Shown one piece after another: positions 7,752-16,317 of a DNA stretch of 64,000 nt. The notes below the pieces were generated by a model. That model was not told the DNA's origin, did no database searches, and saw only the letters and a program-made list of their open reading frames with translations. Numbering within the stretch: the first letter of the stretch is position 1; the number at the start of each line of letters is the position of its first letter. Source of the DNA: MGIIb-O1 sp002457595 (GTDB lineage: Archaea > Thermoplasmatota > Poseidoniia > Poseidoniales > Thalassarchaeaceae); NCBI GenBank assembly GCA_045568115.1, contig JBJLBO010000004.1, positions 83,154 through 147,153 of the forward strand, read 5' to 3'. A program made the translations under genes and the position numbers.

Positions 7752-8356
7752 TGCACGCTATTCTTTGGTGTAATGGAGATATTCCAGATCACTCAAAAAT
7801 CATGCCACTGTTGGAAGGAAATGTCATCTTTGGTGTTGACGGTGGTGCCGAAAAGGCCGAATCTGCGGGGTTCAAGGTAACAGAAGTATTAGGTGATTTA
7901 GATTCGGTAAAACCAGAAGATTGGAAGGGAAGATCAACCCTTCTTCCTGATGAATCGGCTAGTGATTTAGTGAAATCACTACGTCATCTGAAAACAAAAG
8001 GATATGATGAGATTGACATTGTTGGAATTGAAGGTGGTTGTCCAGACCATATTTTGGGCGTTTGGGCTGCTCTAACAGAGGCCCCTGATGGCATGTCTAT
8101 CAGAATGCATCATGAACACGGTATGACAATTAGATTACATCCTAATGAAGACGTATTTCAATTAATAATACCTGAAGGAGTTGAATTCTCGGTATTTGCT
8201 CTGGAGGAATGCAATTCTGTTTCAGTTAAGGGATCCAAATGGGAATTAGATAAGGAACCACTTTCATTCTCAACCAGAGGATTACATAACCAATCTGTTG
8301 GTGAAATAATCAGCATATCAGCCGATGGAATTCTAGCCATTATTCTTCATGAATAA
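7748..8356 (+). CDS. thiN: Thiamine pyrophosphokinase
   Basis: Transfers pyrophosphate from ATP to thiamine. 202 residues. The N-terminal catalytic half shows FGVDGGAEKA and VLGDLDSV, the Asp-rich ATP/Mg motif, then SASDLVKSL and GIEGGCPDHILG, in family order. The C-terminal half is the beta-rich thiamine-binding domain (LSFSTRGLHNQ near the end). The ATG overlaps the preceding stop (ATGA), suggesting an operon with the aminopeptidase. Convergent with the AI-2E-type permease gene, whose stop abuts. Confidence 0.9.
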   Translation: MMHAILWCNGDIPDHSKIMPLLEGNVIFGVDGGAEKAESAGFKVTEVLGDLDSVKPEDWKGRSTLLPDESASDLVKSLRHLKTKGYDEIDIVGIEGGCPDHILGVWAALTEAPDGMSIRMHHEHGMTIRLHPNEDVFQLIIPEGVEFSVFALEECNSVSVKGSKWELDKEPLSFSTRGLHNQSVGEIISISADGILAIILHE

Positions 8357-9409
8357 TCAATCATTAGATGATTTGGTTGGATTTAATGATAATAGCATTG
8401 CAATAGGCCGAGTGCGAGGATCACTATCTAATGCTAACTTCATTATTACAGCCAATGGCACACCTAGAATCATTCCCATAATTCCCCATGCCCAGCCCCA
8501 GAATGCTACCAATATTAACAGAACAATGGGGGACATGTCCAACCTCTGTCCGGCAAGTTGAGGCTCGATAAATTGACCCCAAGCCAATTGGTTACCAAAC
8601 AAGACTGCGAGAATCAAGAATGCGGTGGTTGGTTCGTGAAGAATGAATGATATTATCACAGGGGGTATGAATGAAAGAGGCGCTCCAACATATGGCACGA
8701 AGTCAAGAAGGAATGTGATTGAGGCCCACATAAACCAACCAGGGATGTCTTGCCATGCAAGCAGAGCTGCTACTATGATAGCTTGACCGAACGCAACTGT
8801 AGCCTTTGTAATTACATAGGTGTTAATTCCCTTGCCTGCATTTTCTGTAATCTGGGAAAATCTTTCGATTTCCTCAGGATAAGCGGCCTTCAATCTAGCA
8901 GGTAAAGTCTCAGCCTCGACAATAATGAAAATCAGGAAAATGAAGGTTGTAATCGCGCTACCTGTGAATCCAGCAATGTCGCCAACGAAACCGGTGGCAA
9001 TTTCGTTAATTCGCTGTACTGAAATCAGATCTGTAAGTGCGCTAGTATCGAAACTGTAGCCGTAAATACTCAAGTCAGAAAACCAAGTAACCTTCTCGGT
9101 AAATTTTGAAGAAAGTGAATCCGCTTCATTACTAAAATCAGTTAGAGAATCGTACAGAATATTTCCTCCCATTAGGACAACTGCAATAACACCGAAAACA
9201 AGTATCCCGTAAGCAAGCAATGGATGGCCAAACCTTTCCTCAAGCCACTGTGCAGGCGGTCGGATTAAGAAAAACAGTAGAATAGCTACAACGAGAGGTT
9301 GAATGATTACTTTGAGGTGAATAATTGCTAGAATTAGGATGAAAAGAAGTACTGCAATATTGGTTAGTGTGCTGAGTTCAACGCCCCGGAATCCTTTGCT
9401 TGAAGCCAT
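8357..9409 (-). CDS. AI-2E (PerM) family membrane transporter
   Basis: About 350 residues with seven to eight membrane helices, typical of the AI-2E/PerM exporter-like family. It has two N-terminal helices (ILILAIIHLKVIIQPLVVAI), a long soluble stretch (about residues 85-150), and the conserved C-terminal part with FVPYVGAPLSFIPP and GQFIEPQLAGQRLDMSPIVLL. Members move small solutes, possibly autoinducer or Na+/H+-linked substrates. The substrate is not predictable here. ATG at 9409 is preferred over the ATG at 9445. Confidence 0.85.
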   Translation of the reverse strand: MASSKGFRGVELSTLTNIAVLLFILILAIIHLKVIIQPLVVAILLFFLIRPPAQWLEERFGHPLLAYGILVFGVIAVVLMGGNILYDSLTDFSNEADSLSSKFTEKVTWFSDLSIYGYSFDTSALTDLISVQRINEIATGFVGDIAGFTGSAITTFIFLIFIIVEAETLPARLKAAYPEEIERFSQITENAGKGINTYVITKATVAFGQAIIVAALLAWQDIPGWFMWASITFLLDFVPYVGAPLSFIPPVIISFILHEPTTAFLILAVLFGNQLAWGQFIEPQLAGQRLDMSPIVLLILVAFWGWAWGIMGMILGVPLAVIMKLALDSDPRTRPIAMLLSLNPTKSSND

Positions 9410-9552
9410 GGCACTCATACTCCGGACGGGGAGGCGAGTCATCAACTTCTCGCAAGCAATAATCTCCTGAAATCTATATTAATAGAACTAATTTATCCAT
9501 ATGACTCATACAATTAAGCACCGTAAGATAACGCTTTTTCATAAAATTTTGC

Positions 9553-10833
9553 TCATTTCAGATGTTTTTCCATTACGAGATGGTAGATTTTTTCATAGGC
9601 CTCAGCATTATGTTCATAGGTGTACTTACTCAGAACCCTTTCACGCCCAAGCTGTGCTTGTTTTTCTCGCATTTCTGGCTTGTTTAAAGATTCAATAACA
9701 CAATTTGCAAGATCGATGTGATCACCGCAATTAAACAAACCTCCAACAGATGAGTCAATCATTTCAGTTAGAGGTGGTTTATTTACAGTTACAACAGGAG
9801 TTCCGCTTGCTAATGCTTCTAACGGGATTAGTCCCTGTCCTTCATAATACGAAGGATATATTACCAAATCGGCTGAACGGAAATGTAGTGCTAAAAGTTC
9901 GAAATCCATCCCGGGCTGTATAATAACAGCATGACCAACCCCTAACTTCTTTGCTTGTCTTAGTAAAGTTCGACGCATATGACCTCGACCGATTATGACC
10001 AATTTGGCATTGGGGTGAGAATTGAGGATTTGAGGCATAGCTCGAAGAAGTGTATTATGTCCCTTTCGTGCGACTAACCTTCCTACAGCAAGTAATAGGG
10101 GAGTCTTTGTATCCGACCGACCGATTAGGGCTGCTTTATCTGCAGCATCGTAAGAAATTCTAATTTCTTCATACGCCTTATGATCATCTGAGTCACTATG
10201 ATTTACTGGCCTGAATACTTGATGATCGACCCCATATAGAACGGTTTCACAACACCAATCATCAGGGGGATTATACCATTGTTCAAATTCTCTACGTGTG
10301 GATTCAGAAATGGCAACACTGATAGCTGATTCATCTATTCCCGCTTGTTCATATCTAGAATAGTATTTAGCTGTCAATAAAATAGCTAAATCATTAGGAT
10401 TTTTCCATGTTGCTGCCTCCTTATGTTGTGCAGCAAGCTTCATACCTTCACGTTCACCAATCCAACTACCATTAAGGGCAGAAACAACGGGAGCTATGTT
10501 TTCCCTAACCCATCTGTACTCTTTTTGATTCCAACTAACTAACGGGAGCAATGTATGAACAATATCGACCTTTTTTTCGTCATTAAGACGGCGTAAAGCC
10601 GTCAATGCGTTTTTTCCATAGGAACGAGTAAATGTCATTGGTAGTTTAAGCCAAGGAACTTGAATGACTTTCACGCCAGGTTGCTGGGGTGTTTGCTTAG
10701 AATGAGAACGAGTGATTACTGTAACATCGTGACCTCTTTTGGACAAATGACTAGCTAGGTGATAAACAACCGAGCCTATCCCACCCCACCGAGGTGGATA
10801 CTCGCCGGACAACATTGCGATGTGCAAACCCAT
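9553..10833 (-). CDS. Glycosyltransferase family 4
   Basis: About 426 residues with the GT-B fold. The N-terminal nucleotide-independent domain starts MGLHIAMLSGEYPPRWGGIG, the glycine-rich acceptor loop. The C-terminal domain contains LLAVGRLVARKGHNTLLRA, a diphosphate-binding GRLVxxKG motif, and YPSYYEGQGLIPLEALASGTPVV, the EX7E nucleotide-sugar motif. It likely adds a hexose to a glycan or lipid in the cytoplasm. ATG at 10833 fits the family start; the ATG at 10887 would add 18 unsupported residues. Divergently arranged with a GT2 gene, suggesting a surface-glycan or N-glycan role. Confidence 0.9.
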   Translation of the reverse strand: MGLHIAMLSGEYPPRWGGIGSVVYHLASHLSKRGHDVTVITRSHSKQTPQQPGVKVIQVPWLKLPMTFTRSYGKNALTALRRLNDEKKVDIVHTLLPLVSWNQKEYRWVRENIAPVVSALNGSWIGEREGMKLAAQHKEAATWKNPNDLAILLTAKYYSRYEQAGIDESAISVAISESTRREFEQWYNPPDDWCCETVLYGVDHQVFRPVNHSDSDDHKAYEEIRISYDAADKAALIGRSDTKTPLLLAVGRLVARKGHNTLLRAMPQILNSHPNAKLVIIGRGHMRRTLLRQAKKLGVGHAVIIQPGMDFELLALHFRSADLVIYPSYYEGQGLIPLEALASGTPVVTVNKPPLTEMIDSSVGGLFNCGDHIDLANCVIESLNKPEMREKQAQLGRERVLSKYTYEHNAEAYEKIYHLVMEKHLK

Positions 10834-10961
10834 CTTCTCAACGGTCGCTAACCGGATACTCATTTCAATCGAATGGGTTGATGACACTTAATCCTAGATA
10901 ATTCAAGCCCATAGATTAGTATTATTCATAGCAGGAAGGCAGGTCGCTTCAATCGATTCAG

Positions 10962-11693
10962 ATGTCCGATACCCTTCCTGTGCATGTGACCGTAGTCATC
11001 CCTACTCGCAATGAAGAGGCCGCTATCGTCGATACCATTCGTTCAGTTCCTAATGACGGATGGTGTGAAAAATTGGATTTTCTAATTGTTGATGGGAATT
11101 CGACTGATAGAACTTGTGAATTAGCCGAACAGGAAGGAGCTACTGTTTACCGAGAACCTCGCAAAGGATATGGGCGAGCCTACAAAACTGGTTTTGTACT
11201 TGCTCCGGGTGAAATAATTATCACAATGGATGCAGATTGCACCTATCCTGGGGAAGAAGTCCCCAATTTGGTTAAGAAATTACTAGATGAAGATTTACAG
11301 TGGATTACTTGTGATCGATTAAGAAGAGCCGAGGAAGGAGCAATGCCTGGGATTCATGGATTTGGAAACTGGGTTCTTTCTACTACAGCTACCATCTTGT
11401 ATTGGTATGGAATTCATGATTCACAAAGTGGAATGTGGGTTTTTAGAAAATCCATTTTCGATGATGAGAGGGTTCGTCCGAAACACGATGGAATGCCTTT
11501 ATCTCAGGAATTCAAAATAAGAGCACGGCGATATTTGGGCAAGAAGAAGACTACAGAAGTTTCTGTACCTTATCGGCCTCGTGTAGGTGAGGCTGAGATT
11601 AATACATGGGGGGATGGGTTGCTAAACCTAAGATTCCTCTTTACTCATAGATTGGGCCTTACTCGTCAGGTGACTCCTTGGGGTCCTGAATAA
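10962..11693 (+). CDS. Glycosyltransferase family 2 (dolichyl-phosphate sugar synthase-like)
   Basis: 243 residues, GT-A fold. VTVVIPTRNEEAAI at the N-terminus, FLIVDGNSTDRT, and TMDADCTYP, the DxD-type metal motif. The C-terminal part has HDSQSGMWVFRKSIF and a basic VPYRPRVGEAEINTWGDG region, resembling dolichyl-phosphate-mannose or glucose synthases without C-terminal membrane helices. It probably charges a polyprenyl phosphate with a sugar. Next to the GT4 gene and a membrane protein starting 11 bases downstream. Confidence 0.88.
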   Translation: MSDTLPVHVTVVIPTRNEEAAIVDTIRSVPNDGWCEKLDFLIVDGNSTDRTCELAEQEGATVYREPRKGYGRAYKTGFVLAPGEIIITMDADCTYPGEEVPNLVKKLLDEDLQWITCDRLRRAEEGAMPGIHGFGNWVLSTTATILYWYGIHDSQSGMWVFRKSIFDDERVRPKHDGMPLSQEFKIRARRYLGKKKTTEVSVPYRPRVGEAEINTWGDGLLNLRFLFTHRLGLTRQVTPWGPE

Positions 11694-11704
11694 CCAATGG
11701 GACT

Positions 11705-12310
11705 ATGGATATAGTGTGGCCTACAGTGTTCATGGAGCCACTGACCGCATTCCTAATGATTGCGGATTTTTCGTTGGCAATATTTTTTGTTTGCTTATTT
11801 CATTGGCTATATCGAACTGAAAAAATCTCTCTAGCATATCTGTATGCATTCTGGTTTGGCACATTGATAGGATCGACTTGGGAGTTCACATTTCTATTCC
11901 TCGGCCCCGAGTTTCTCCATGGAGCTGTTGAGTGGCCATGGGGGCTAGATGGATGGCCTCGTAAGGTATCACATTCTATTTGGGATGGAGCGATTTTCAT
12001 GTTCGGAGTTTATCTTTGCCATAGATGGTTAGAAGGTGAATTATTCCAACGATTTAGTTCCAAAGAATTAGGGATAATGTTTTGTTGGGGACTTTTTCAG
12101 GAACTTCTAGTTGAGTATCTTTTCAATGGTCGAGTATGGATATACGAACCATTATCGTGGAATCCTGTAATTATTCCGACCATTCCTGGCTCCGCCCCAA
12201 TGTCGCCTGGATATACTTTGATTCCTCAAGCAGTCTGGGTAATTGCACCAGTGGTATTCTATGTCAGTTTCTTGTGGATAGTCAAACGATATCCTGATTC
12301 TAAATCATAG
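11705..12310 (+). CDS. Hypothetical multi-pass membrane protein
   Basis: 201 residues with about five or six hydrophobic segments (residues 12-36, 44-65, 96-115, 130-145, 176-196). It is rich in Trp and Phe, with short motifs FGTLIGSTWEF and EYLFNGRVW. Not a family I recognise. It follows the GT2 gene by 11 bases on the same strand, so a role in lipid-linked sugar handling is possible but is only inferred from position. Confidence 0.65.
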   Translation: MDIVWPTVFMEPLTAFLMIADFSLAIFFVCLFHWLYRTEKISLAYLYAFWFGTLIGSTWEFTFLFLGPEFLHGAVEWPWGLDGWPRKVSHSIWDGAIFMFGVYLCHRWLEGELFQRFSSKELGIMFCWGLFQELLVEYLFNGRVWIYEPLSWNPVIIPTIPGSAPMSPGYTLIPQAVWVIAPVVFYVSFLWIVKRYPDSKS

Positions 12311-12315
12311 AGGCA

Positions 12316-13080
12316 TTATGGATTTTGATTCTCGGATTTGCTTCCAGATAATGGGGCAATGATTTCAGAGGGAGAGATTCGATGTGCTCCGAATTTGTTT
12401 ATGGACTCATCACTAGGATATCCTAATGAAATTCCACAAAGTAATGAATATTGATTACTAATTTCAAATTCTTCACGTACCGCGTCTTCCCATATCGCGA
12501 CAGCACCTTGAGGACATGTTCCAAGCCCCTTTGAATGAGCCGATAAAATGAGATTCTGCATAAAGAGTCCTGCATCAGAAGCAGCAAATTTTTTCAGTGT
12601 TTTATGAGTGAACACAAATAGCTCGACTGGGGCTCCAAAAAATTCGTAATTTCTTGCCCAAAATGCATCACGTCGCGTTTTATCATCCCTACTTACGCCT
12701 ATTGAACTCATGAGATCCTTGCCAAGTCTCTTAGACCTAGGAGTTAGGTCGGAGTGATACGGTTTTACTACAAGCCAGTTACTGGTCGGATGGCCGTAAC
12801 GACGAAAAAATGCTTTGATCTTTCCACGGATTCCTGCACCTTGAAAATCCTTCACAGCGTCCCATCGTCTTAGAAACTCCTCAGAGATTCGATTTCTCAC
12901 ATCTCCTGTTGCCACTGCTACTAGAAACGGCCTAGTATTGCTCCAACTAGGTGCAGTAAGGCCGTCGGCGATTATTTCATGGATAATTTCCTCTGATACA
13001 GGAGTTGGTAAGAAATCACGAGTTGAACGACGAGATGCTAAAAATGCACTAAAATCATCAGAATCTGGATGAACAGCCAT
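12316..13080 (-). CDS. Nitroreductase family protein
   Basis: 254 residues. FLASRRSTRDFLPTPVSEEII at the N-terminus is the FMN-binding RRSxRxF motif. GLTAPSWSNTRPFLVAVATG and the C-terminal segment LILSAHSKGLGTCPQGAVAIWEDAVREEF with LCGISLGYP complete the flavin-binding fold. Members reduce nitro compounds, quinones or enones with NAD(P)H; the physiological substrate is unknown. Convergent with the membrane protein gene ending at 12310. Confidence 0.88.
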   Translation of the reverse strand: MAVHPDSDDFSAFLASRRSTRDFLPTPVSEEIIHEIIADGLTAPSWSNTRPFLVAVATGDVRNRISEEFLRRWDAVKDFQGAGIRGKIKAFFRRYGHPTSNWLVVKPYHSDLTPRSKRLGKDLMSSIGVSRDDKTRRDAFWARNYEFFGAPVELFVFTHKTLKKFAASDAGLFMQNLILSAHSKGLGTCPQGAVAIWEDAVREEFEISNQYSLLCGISLGYPSDESINKFGAHRISPSEIIAPLSGSKSENQNP

Positions 13081-13187
13081 TGTATCATGTTTAGGAATTC
13101 AGTTGAGTTCTTGAAGCGTTCTCCTTGTTATTCAGGAATGAAAGAGTCCACCAAATCATTTATCCCTCAAACATAAGTGAGAAGTCT

Positions 13188-13388
13188 ATGGCTAATATTA
13201 TGGAAAACACTCCATTCTTGTTCTTCGTAGCTATTATGCAGCCATTACTTTTTTTCATTTCATTGGAGTATTTTGGTCTAAATGGAACAGCATTCATCAC
13301 TGCAATTCTGATTATAATTCTGATTTTGTACTTCATCTGGATGTGGTATTCTGGCAAGATTCCCTTTGCAAGCAACGAAGAAGAATGA
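13188..13388 (+). CDS. Small two-helix membrane protein
   Basis: About 66 residues from the ATG at 13188, which has a GTGAG element just upstream. It has two hydrophobic segments (NTPFLFFVAIMQPLLFFISL and AFITAILIIILILYFIWMWY) and an acidic tail. An upstream in-frame ATG at 13125 would add 21 non-conserved-looking residues. No recognised family. Confidence 0.5.
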   Translation: MANIMENTPFLFFVAIMQPLLFFISLEYFGLNGTAFITAILIIILILYFIWMWYSGKIPFASNEEE

Positions 13389-13408
13389 AACATGACCTCT
13401 CATACTCT

Positions 13409-14173
13409 CTATGATTCAGGATTTTCTTCCTCAAAGGCATCAGCAGCAGCAGTTATGACCCCGAGGAGTCTGTGAATTTCATCGTCTTTGGGAAGTCCTC
13501 TCATTACTACTCGAATGAGGGTTTCTTCAATTCCTTCTCTTCTGTGCTCTTTAGTAGGCATCGCAGCAACAAGTCTAGATGTTTCAAGGCGGAGTCTTTT
13601 TCTTAGATCTGGGGCAAGGAGTCTTTCTTCACTACCAGATGGAGATTTTGTGGTGGAATTCACAAACCATGAATAACAAATTATAGCTACTGCATGACTT
13701 AAGTTGAGGATAGGGTATCCCTCCCAAGTGGGGATAGTAACTAACAAATCGCACAATCTTAACTGTTCATTCAGTAAGCCCTTTCCTTCAGGTCCGAAAA
13801 CCAAAGCAACTTTACCATCTACATCTGTAAGTCGGTTAGGTAATTCATCGGGAAGTAAGAAGTGCCTCATTACTGTCTTATCACCGTCTTCTCTCTTACC
13901 TGATGTCCCTATGACTACAGAACAATCAGATACTGCTTCTTCCAAACTATCACTGACTTGGGCATTATCAAGAACTACCTGTGCATTCTTTGCTCTTTTC
14001 CTTGTTTCTTCGGACCAAACGCCGTTTCTTCCAACTACTCTCAAGTCAGTAATGCCGAAATTCATAATTGAGCGCGCCACAGCTCCAATGTTACCATCAT
14101 GCATTGGTTCAACGAGGACTATACAAACACGTGATTGATGTTCGGGAAGAGAAATCTCTGCACGTCCACCCAT
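13409..14173 (-). CDS. trmJ: tRNA (cytidine/uridine-2'-O-)-methyltransferase TrmJ family (SPOUT)
   Basis: About 254 residues. The SPOUT fold is shown by VCIVLVEPMHDGNIGAVARSI (motif 1, N and R of the active site), GTSGKR, LVFGPEGKGL (motif 2) and IPTWEGYPILNLSHAVAI (motif 3, trefoil-knot SAM site). TrmJ methylates the 2'-OH at position 32 of tRNA. The basic C-terminal helical extension is typical. Last gene of a cluster reading S19e, L39e, L31e, S17e, trmJ. Confidence 0.88.
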   Translation of the reverse strand: MGGRAEISLPEHQSRVCIVLVEPMHDGNIGAVARSIMNFGITDLRVVGRNGVWSEETRKRAKNAQVVLDNAQVSDSLEEAVSDCSVVIGTSGKREDGDKTVMRHFLLPDELPNRLTDVDGKVALVFGPEGKGLLNEQLRLCDLLVTIPTWEGYPILNLSHAVAIICYSWFVNSTTKSPSGSEERLLAPDLRKRLRLETSRLVAAMPTKEHRREGIEETLIRVVMRGLPKDDEIHRLLGVITAAADAFEEENPES

Positions 14174-14220
14174 TCGAACCACACCCGTGGAATAGGAATG
14201 TACTGATTAGGTAAGCGGAA

Positions 14221-14421
14221 TTAATCAGTACGACGTTGGATATAACGAGTGACGTAACCAGCAATCCAGTTGCGCATCCTCTTAGTTCCAATAGTATCAG
14301 AATCTGTGTATTCGGACACAAGATGCTTATTTGTTTCGAAATCTGCTGTAAACTTATCTGGATAAATTTCCAGTAATCGAAGAGCTCTGGTTTTGATAAA
14401 AGACGGTCTAATATTTCCCAT
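14221..14421 (-). CDS. rps17e: Ribosomal protein S17e
   Basis: About 66 residues. GNIRPSFIKTRALRLLEIYP and MRNWIAGYVTRYI match the archaeal/eukaryotic S17e family of the small subunit, which has no bacterial counterpart. The ATG at 14421 follows GGAGGATTGATT, a strong ribosome binding site that overlaps the end of L31e. An earlier TTG at 14427 is possible but lies too close to that site. Confidence 0.93.
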   Translation of the reverse strand: MGNIRPSFIKTRALRLLEIYPDKFTADFETNKHLVSEYTDSDTIGTKRMRNWIAGYVTRYIQRRTD

Positions 14422-14423
14422 AA

Positions 14424-14687
14424 TCAATCCTCCGCAAGTTTCACTTCAAGAGGAAATCCCTCTTCACGAGTACAAACAATTCGGATTTTACGAGGAGGTT
14501 TCTGCATACCTCGCGCCCAAATTACTTCGTTAACAGCTTGATCTATCCAAATTTCTTCATCCTCTTGGATTTTCATATGCTGAGATACATGCTTCTTGAT
14601 TTCTACCATAGCGCGATTGGCTCTCTTAGTTCGAGGGACATTCCAAGCCGCTCGTAGAGGTACAGTCATTTCCTTAACTTCAGTCAC
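14424..14687 (-). CDS. rpl31e: Ribosomal protein L31e
   Basis: Large-subunit protein near the exit tunnel. Diagnostic segments are MTVPLRAAWNVPRTKRANRAMVEIKKHV, DEEIWIDQAVNEVIWARG and PPRKIRI. I favour the GTG at 14687, which follows AAGGTGAT at the end of L39e and gives the usual short lead before TVPLR. An ATG at 14720, 28 bases inside L39e, would add 11 residues and has no ribosome binding site. Overlaps or abuts S17e downstream. Confidence 0.9.
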   Translation of the reverse strand: MTEVKEMTVPLRAAWNVPRTKRANRAMVEIKKHVSQHMKIQEDEEIWIDQAVNEVIWARGMQKPPRKIRIVCTREEGFPLEVKLAED

Positions 14688-14692
14688 TTGAA

Positions 14693-14848
14693 TCACCTTT
14701 GTAGTTTTGAGCGTCTCCAATGATGGCGCTTTGGATGAGATACAGTATTACGGTTAGTACGGAGCATAACCCAAACTGGAACTCTTCGGTTCTGTTTAGT
14801 CACCTTAAGGAGACGCTGTTTCTTAGCAAATGGTTTGTGTCTTGCCAT
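14693..14848 (-). CDS. rpl39e: Ribosomal protein L39e
   Basis: A 51-residue protein found by translating the minus strand: starts MARHKPFAKKQRLLKVTKQN, continues RRVPVWVMLRTNRNTVSHPK and ends RHHWRRSKLQR. This matches the L39e pattern (RxVPxWV, HPKRRHWRR) over its entire length. GAGGTGA sits five bases before the ATG. It is located between S19e and L31e, the usual archaeal order. L39e lines the peptide exit tunnel. Confidence 0.96.
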   Translation of the reverse strand: MARHKPFAKKQRLLKVTKQNRRVPVWVMLRTNRNTVSHPKRHHWRRSKLQR

Positions 14849-14857
14849 TTTTTCACC

Positions 14858-15325
14858 TCAGTAACGAGCCAGCCCCGGGTACTTTTCTTCAGCAGCACCA
14901 CGGACTGAGTGAGCGACGTCGTCTAGTAACGATTGACCCGCTGGAGTGATTACTTTACCGAGATTAACTTCACGGATATTAGTTGAATTAACAATTAAGC
15001 CGGCAGCAGTCAATTGCTGAAGAACGGTTCTTGCAATCTTGCGAGAGCCTGCTACTGCTCTATTAGGCTTCACACCACGATCCTTGGGGCCGCCGAAATG
15101 CTGAGCCATGTGGTTCGCACCGATAGGTCCCTTCAGGGCTACTTTTCTTAGTACTGCAGCTGAGCGAATAAACCACCAATTTTCTTGATCGGGCGTCCTC
15201 TCTCGATGTGTTCCAGTTTTTACAAACTCGGCCCAATCTGGAGCGTTGATTGCATCATTACCCTCAAGTCTCTGGGAGAGTTCTTCGATCAATAGATCGG
15301 CTGGGACATCATGGTATGTGGTCAT
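14858..15325 (-). CDS. rps19e: Ribosomal protein S19e
   Basis: About 155 residues. DVPADLLIEELSQRL, PDWAEFVKTGTHRER, WWFIRSAAVLRKV and GGPKDRG followed by a winged-helix C-terminus (LTPAGQ-like VITPAGQSLLDDVA) match S19e of archaea and eukaryotes. ATG at 15325 is preceded by AAGGTGACT, a strong ribosome binding site, and fits family length. A further upstream ATG would add 34 residues with no family support. First gene of the S19e-L39e-L31e-S17e-trmJ run. Confidence 0.94.
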   Translation of the reverse strand: MTTYHDVPADLLIEELSQRLEGNDAINAPDWAEFVKTGTHRERTPDQENWWFIRSAAVLRKVALKGPIGANHMAQHFGGPKDRGVKPNRAVAGSRKIARTVLQQLTAAGLIVNSTNIREVNLGKVITPAGQSLLDDVAHSVRGAAEEKYPGLARY

Positions 15326-15462
15326 ATAGTCACCTTGTAGCGACCGGCCGACCTTGAGGCTGTATTTAACCGTGATGACATAGTATGGAAAACAAGACCC
15401 TAGGAGTGTTACTCTTAGAGCCCCCACATAGAGTTCAAACCATCTAGGCCGGTCGACACTTC

Positions 15463-16263
15463 ATGAAGAAGTCGCTATCGCGAAATCCGAACATGCTTCG
15501 AACCATGATCGGGTTAGGAGTTGTTTTAATTCTCGTGTTGGCATTTGCAGTACACAAGAATACAATGAATTCTGAATACTACAGATATGATACTTCAAAT
15601 TCGGCAAATACATTGAGTTTAGAACAAACAGAAGAAAACCTATCAACATGGATAGTAACTACTAATTCGGCTATAACTTGGATAAACATCACAGTGGGGA
15701 ATGCTCCAATAGATTCAGAAATTGTAGTGACATCATCCAGTACTGTTTGGTATTACTCGGAATTTTTAGGCTTTGTAGGTAATGAGATGTTTAACTGTAA
15801 AGAGTTTGATTCGGTTTCGGAGTCATGCTCTGAAGCATACTCGCACAAACAGATTATTGATTCGGAAGAAAAGGTCATGCGAGGTCGGTTATCGTTGGAC
15901 CTTCCAATAGAAGGAATCGGCTATGTCAACGCAGACAACCCCGAGACTGCTGAAGAAGAAACGCGAAACCTAATCTCTTCGGAAACAGTTTTGACAACAT
16001 GGACAATTTCAATAACTGATGAAAATGAAGAAGTGATTTCTTCCGAAGGAATTGACATTTCCATGATTGTTGTAGAACATGAGTTCGTCTCAGTAGAAGA
16101 ATTCAAATTAGATCCTGTTCAAGAAACACTGTACAGTTTAGCCACATTGATTGGTTGCTTTGGCTTATTGATTCTATTGCCTATGATTGCTTATTTTGCG
16201 GGTGTGTGGAAAGAGAGGCTTGAAGAAGAAAAAAGAGAAGAAGAACCAGCTCCTAAAGAATAA
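15463..16263 (+). CDS. Hypothetical membrane protein with extracytoplasmic domain
   Basis: 266 residues. One membrane helix at about residues 14-32 and a second at about 224-246 enclose an Asn/Thr/Ser-rich beta-type domain likely outside the cell; it contains two Cys (NCKEFDSVSESC) that could form a disulfide. A charged cytoplasmic tail (KERLEEEKREEEPAPKE) follows. No family recognised. Divergent from the ribosomal cluster; the TPR gene starts about 55 bases downstream on the same strand. Confidence 0.7.
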   Translation: MKKSLSRNPNMLRTMIGLGVVLILVLAFAVHKNTMNSEYYRYDTSNSANTLSLEQTEENLSTWIVTTNSAITWINITVGNAPIDSEIVVTSSSTVWYYSEFLGFVGNEMFNCKEFDSVSESCSEAYSHKQIIDSEEKVMRGRLSLDLPIEGIGYVNADNPETAEEETRNLISSETVLTTWTISITDENEEVISSEGIDISMIVVEHEFVSVEEFKLDPVQETLYSLATLIGCFGLLILLPMIAYFAGVWKERLEEEKREEEPAPKE

Positions 16264-16317
16264 TTCAATAATCACAGTCTAAGAAATCTTATCCACAAAA
16301 TCTCACGCGACCTAAAC

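Noticed and set aside
9501..9698. Plus-strand ORF upstream of and within the GT4 gene
   Set aside because: It is mostly the complement of the glycosyltransferase 3' end and shows no protein-like pattern.
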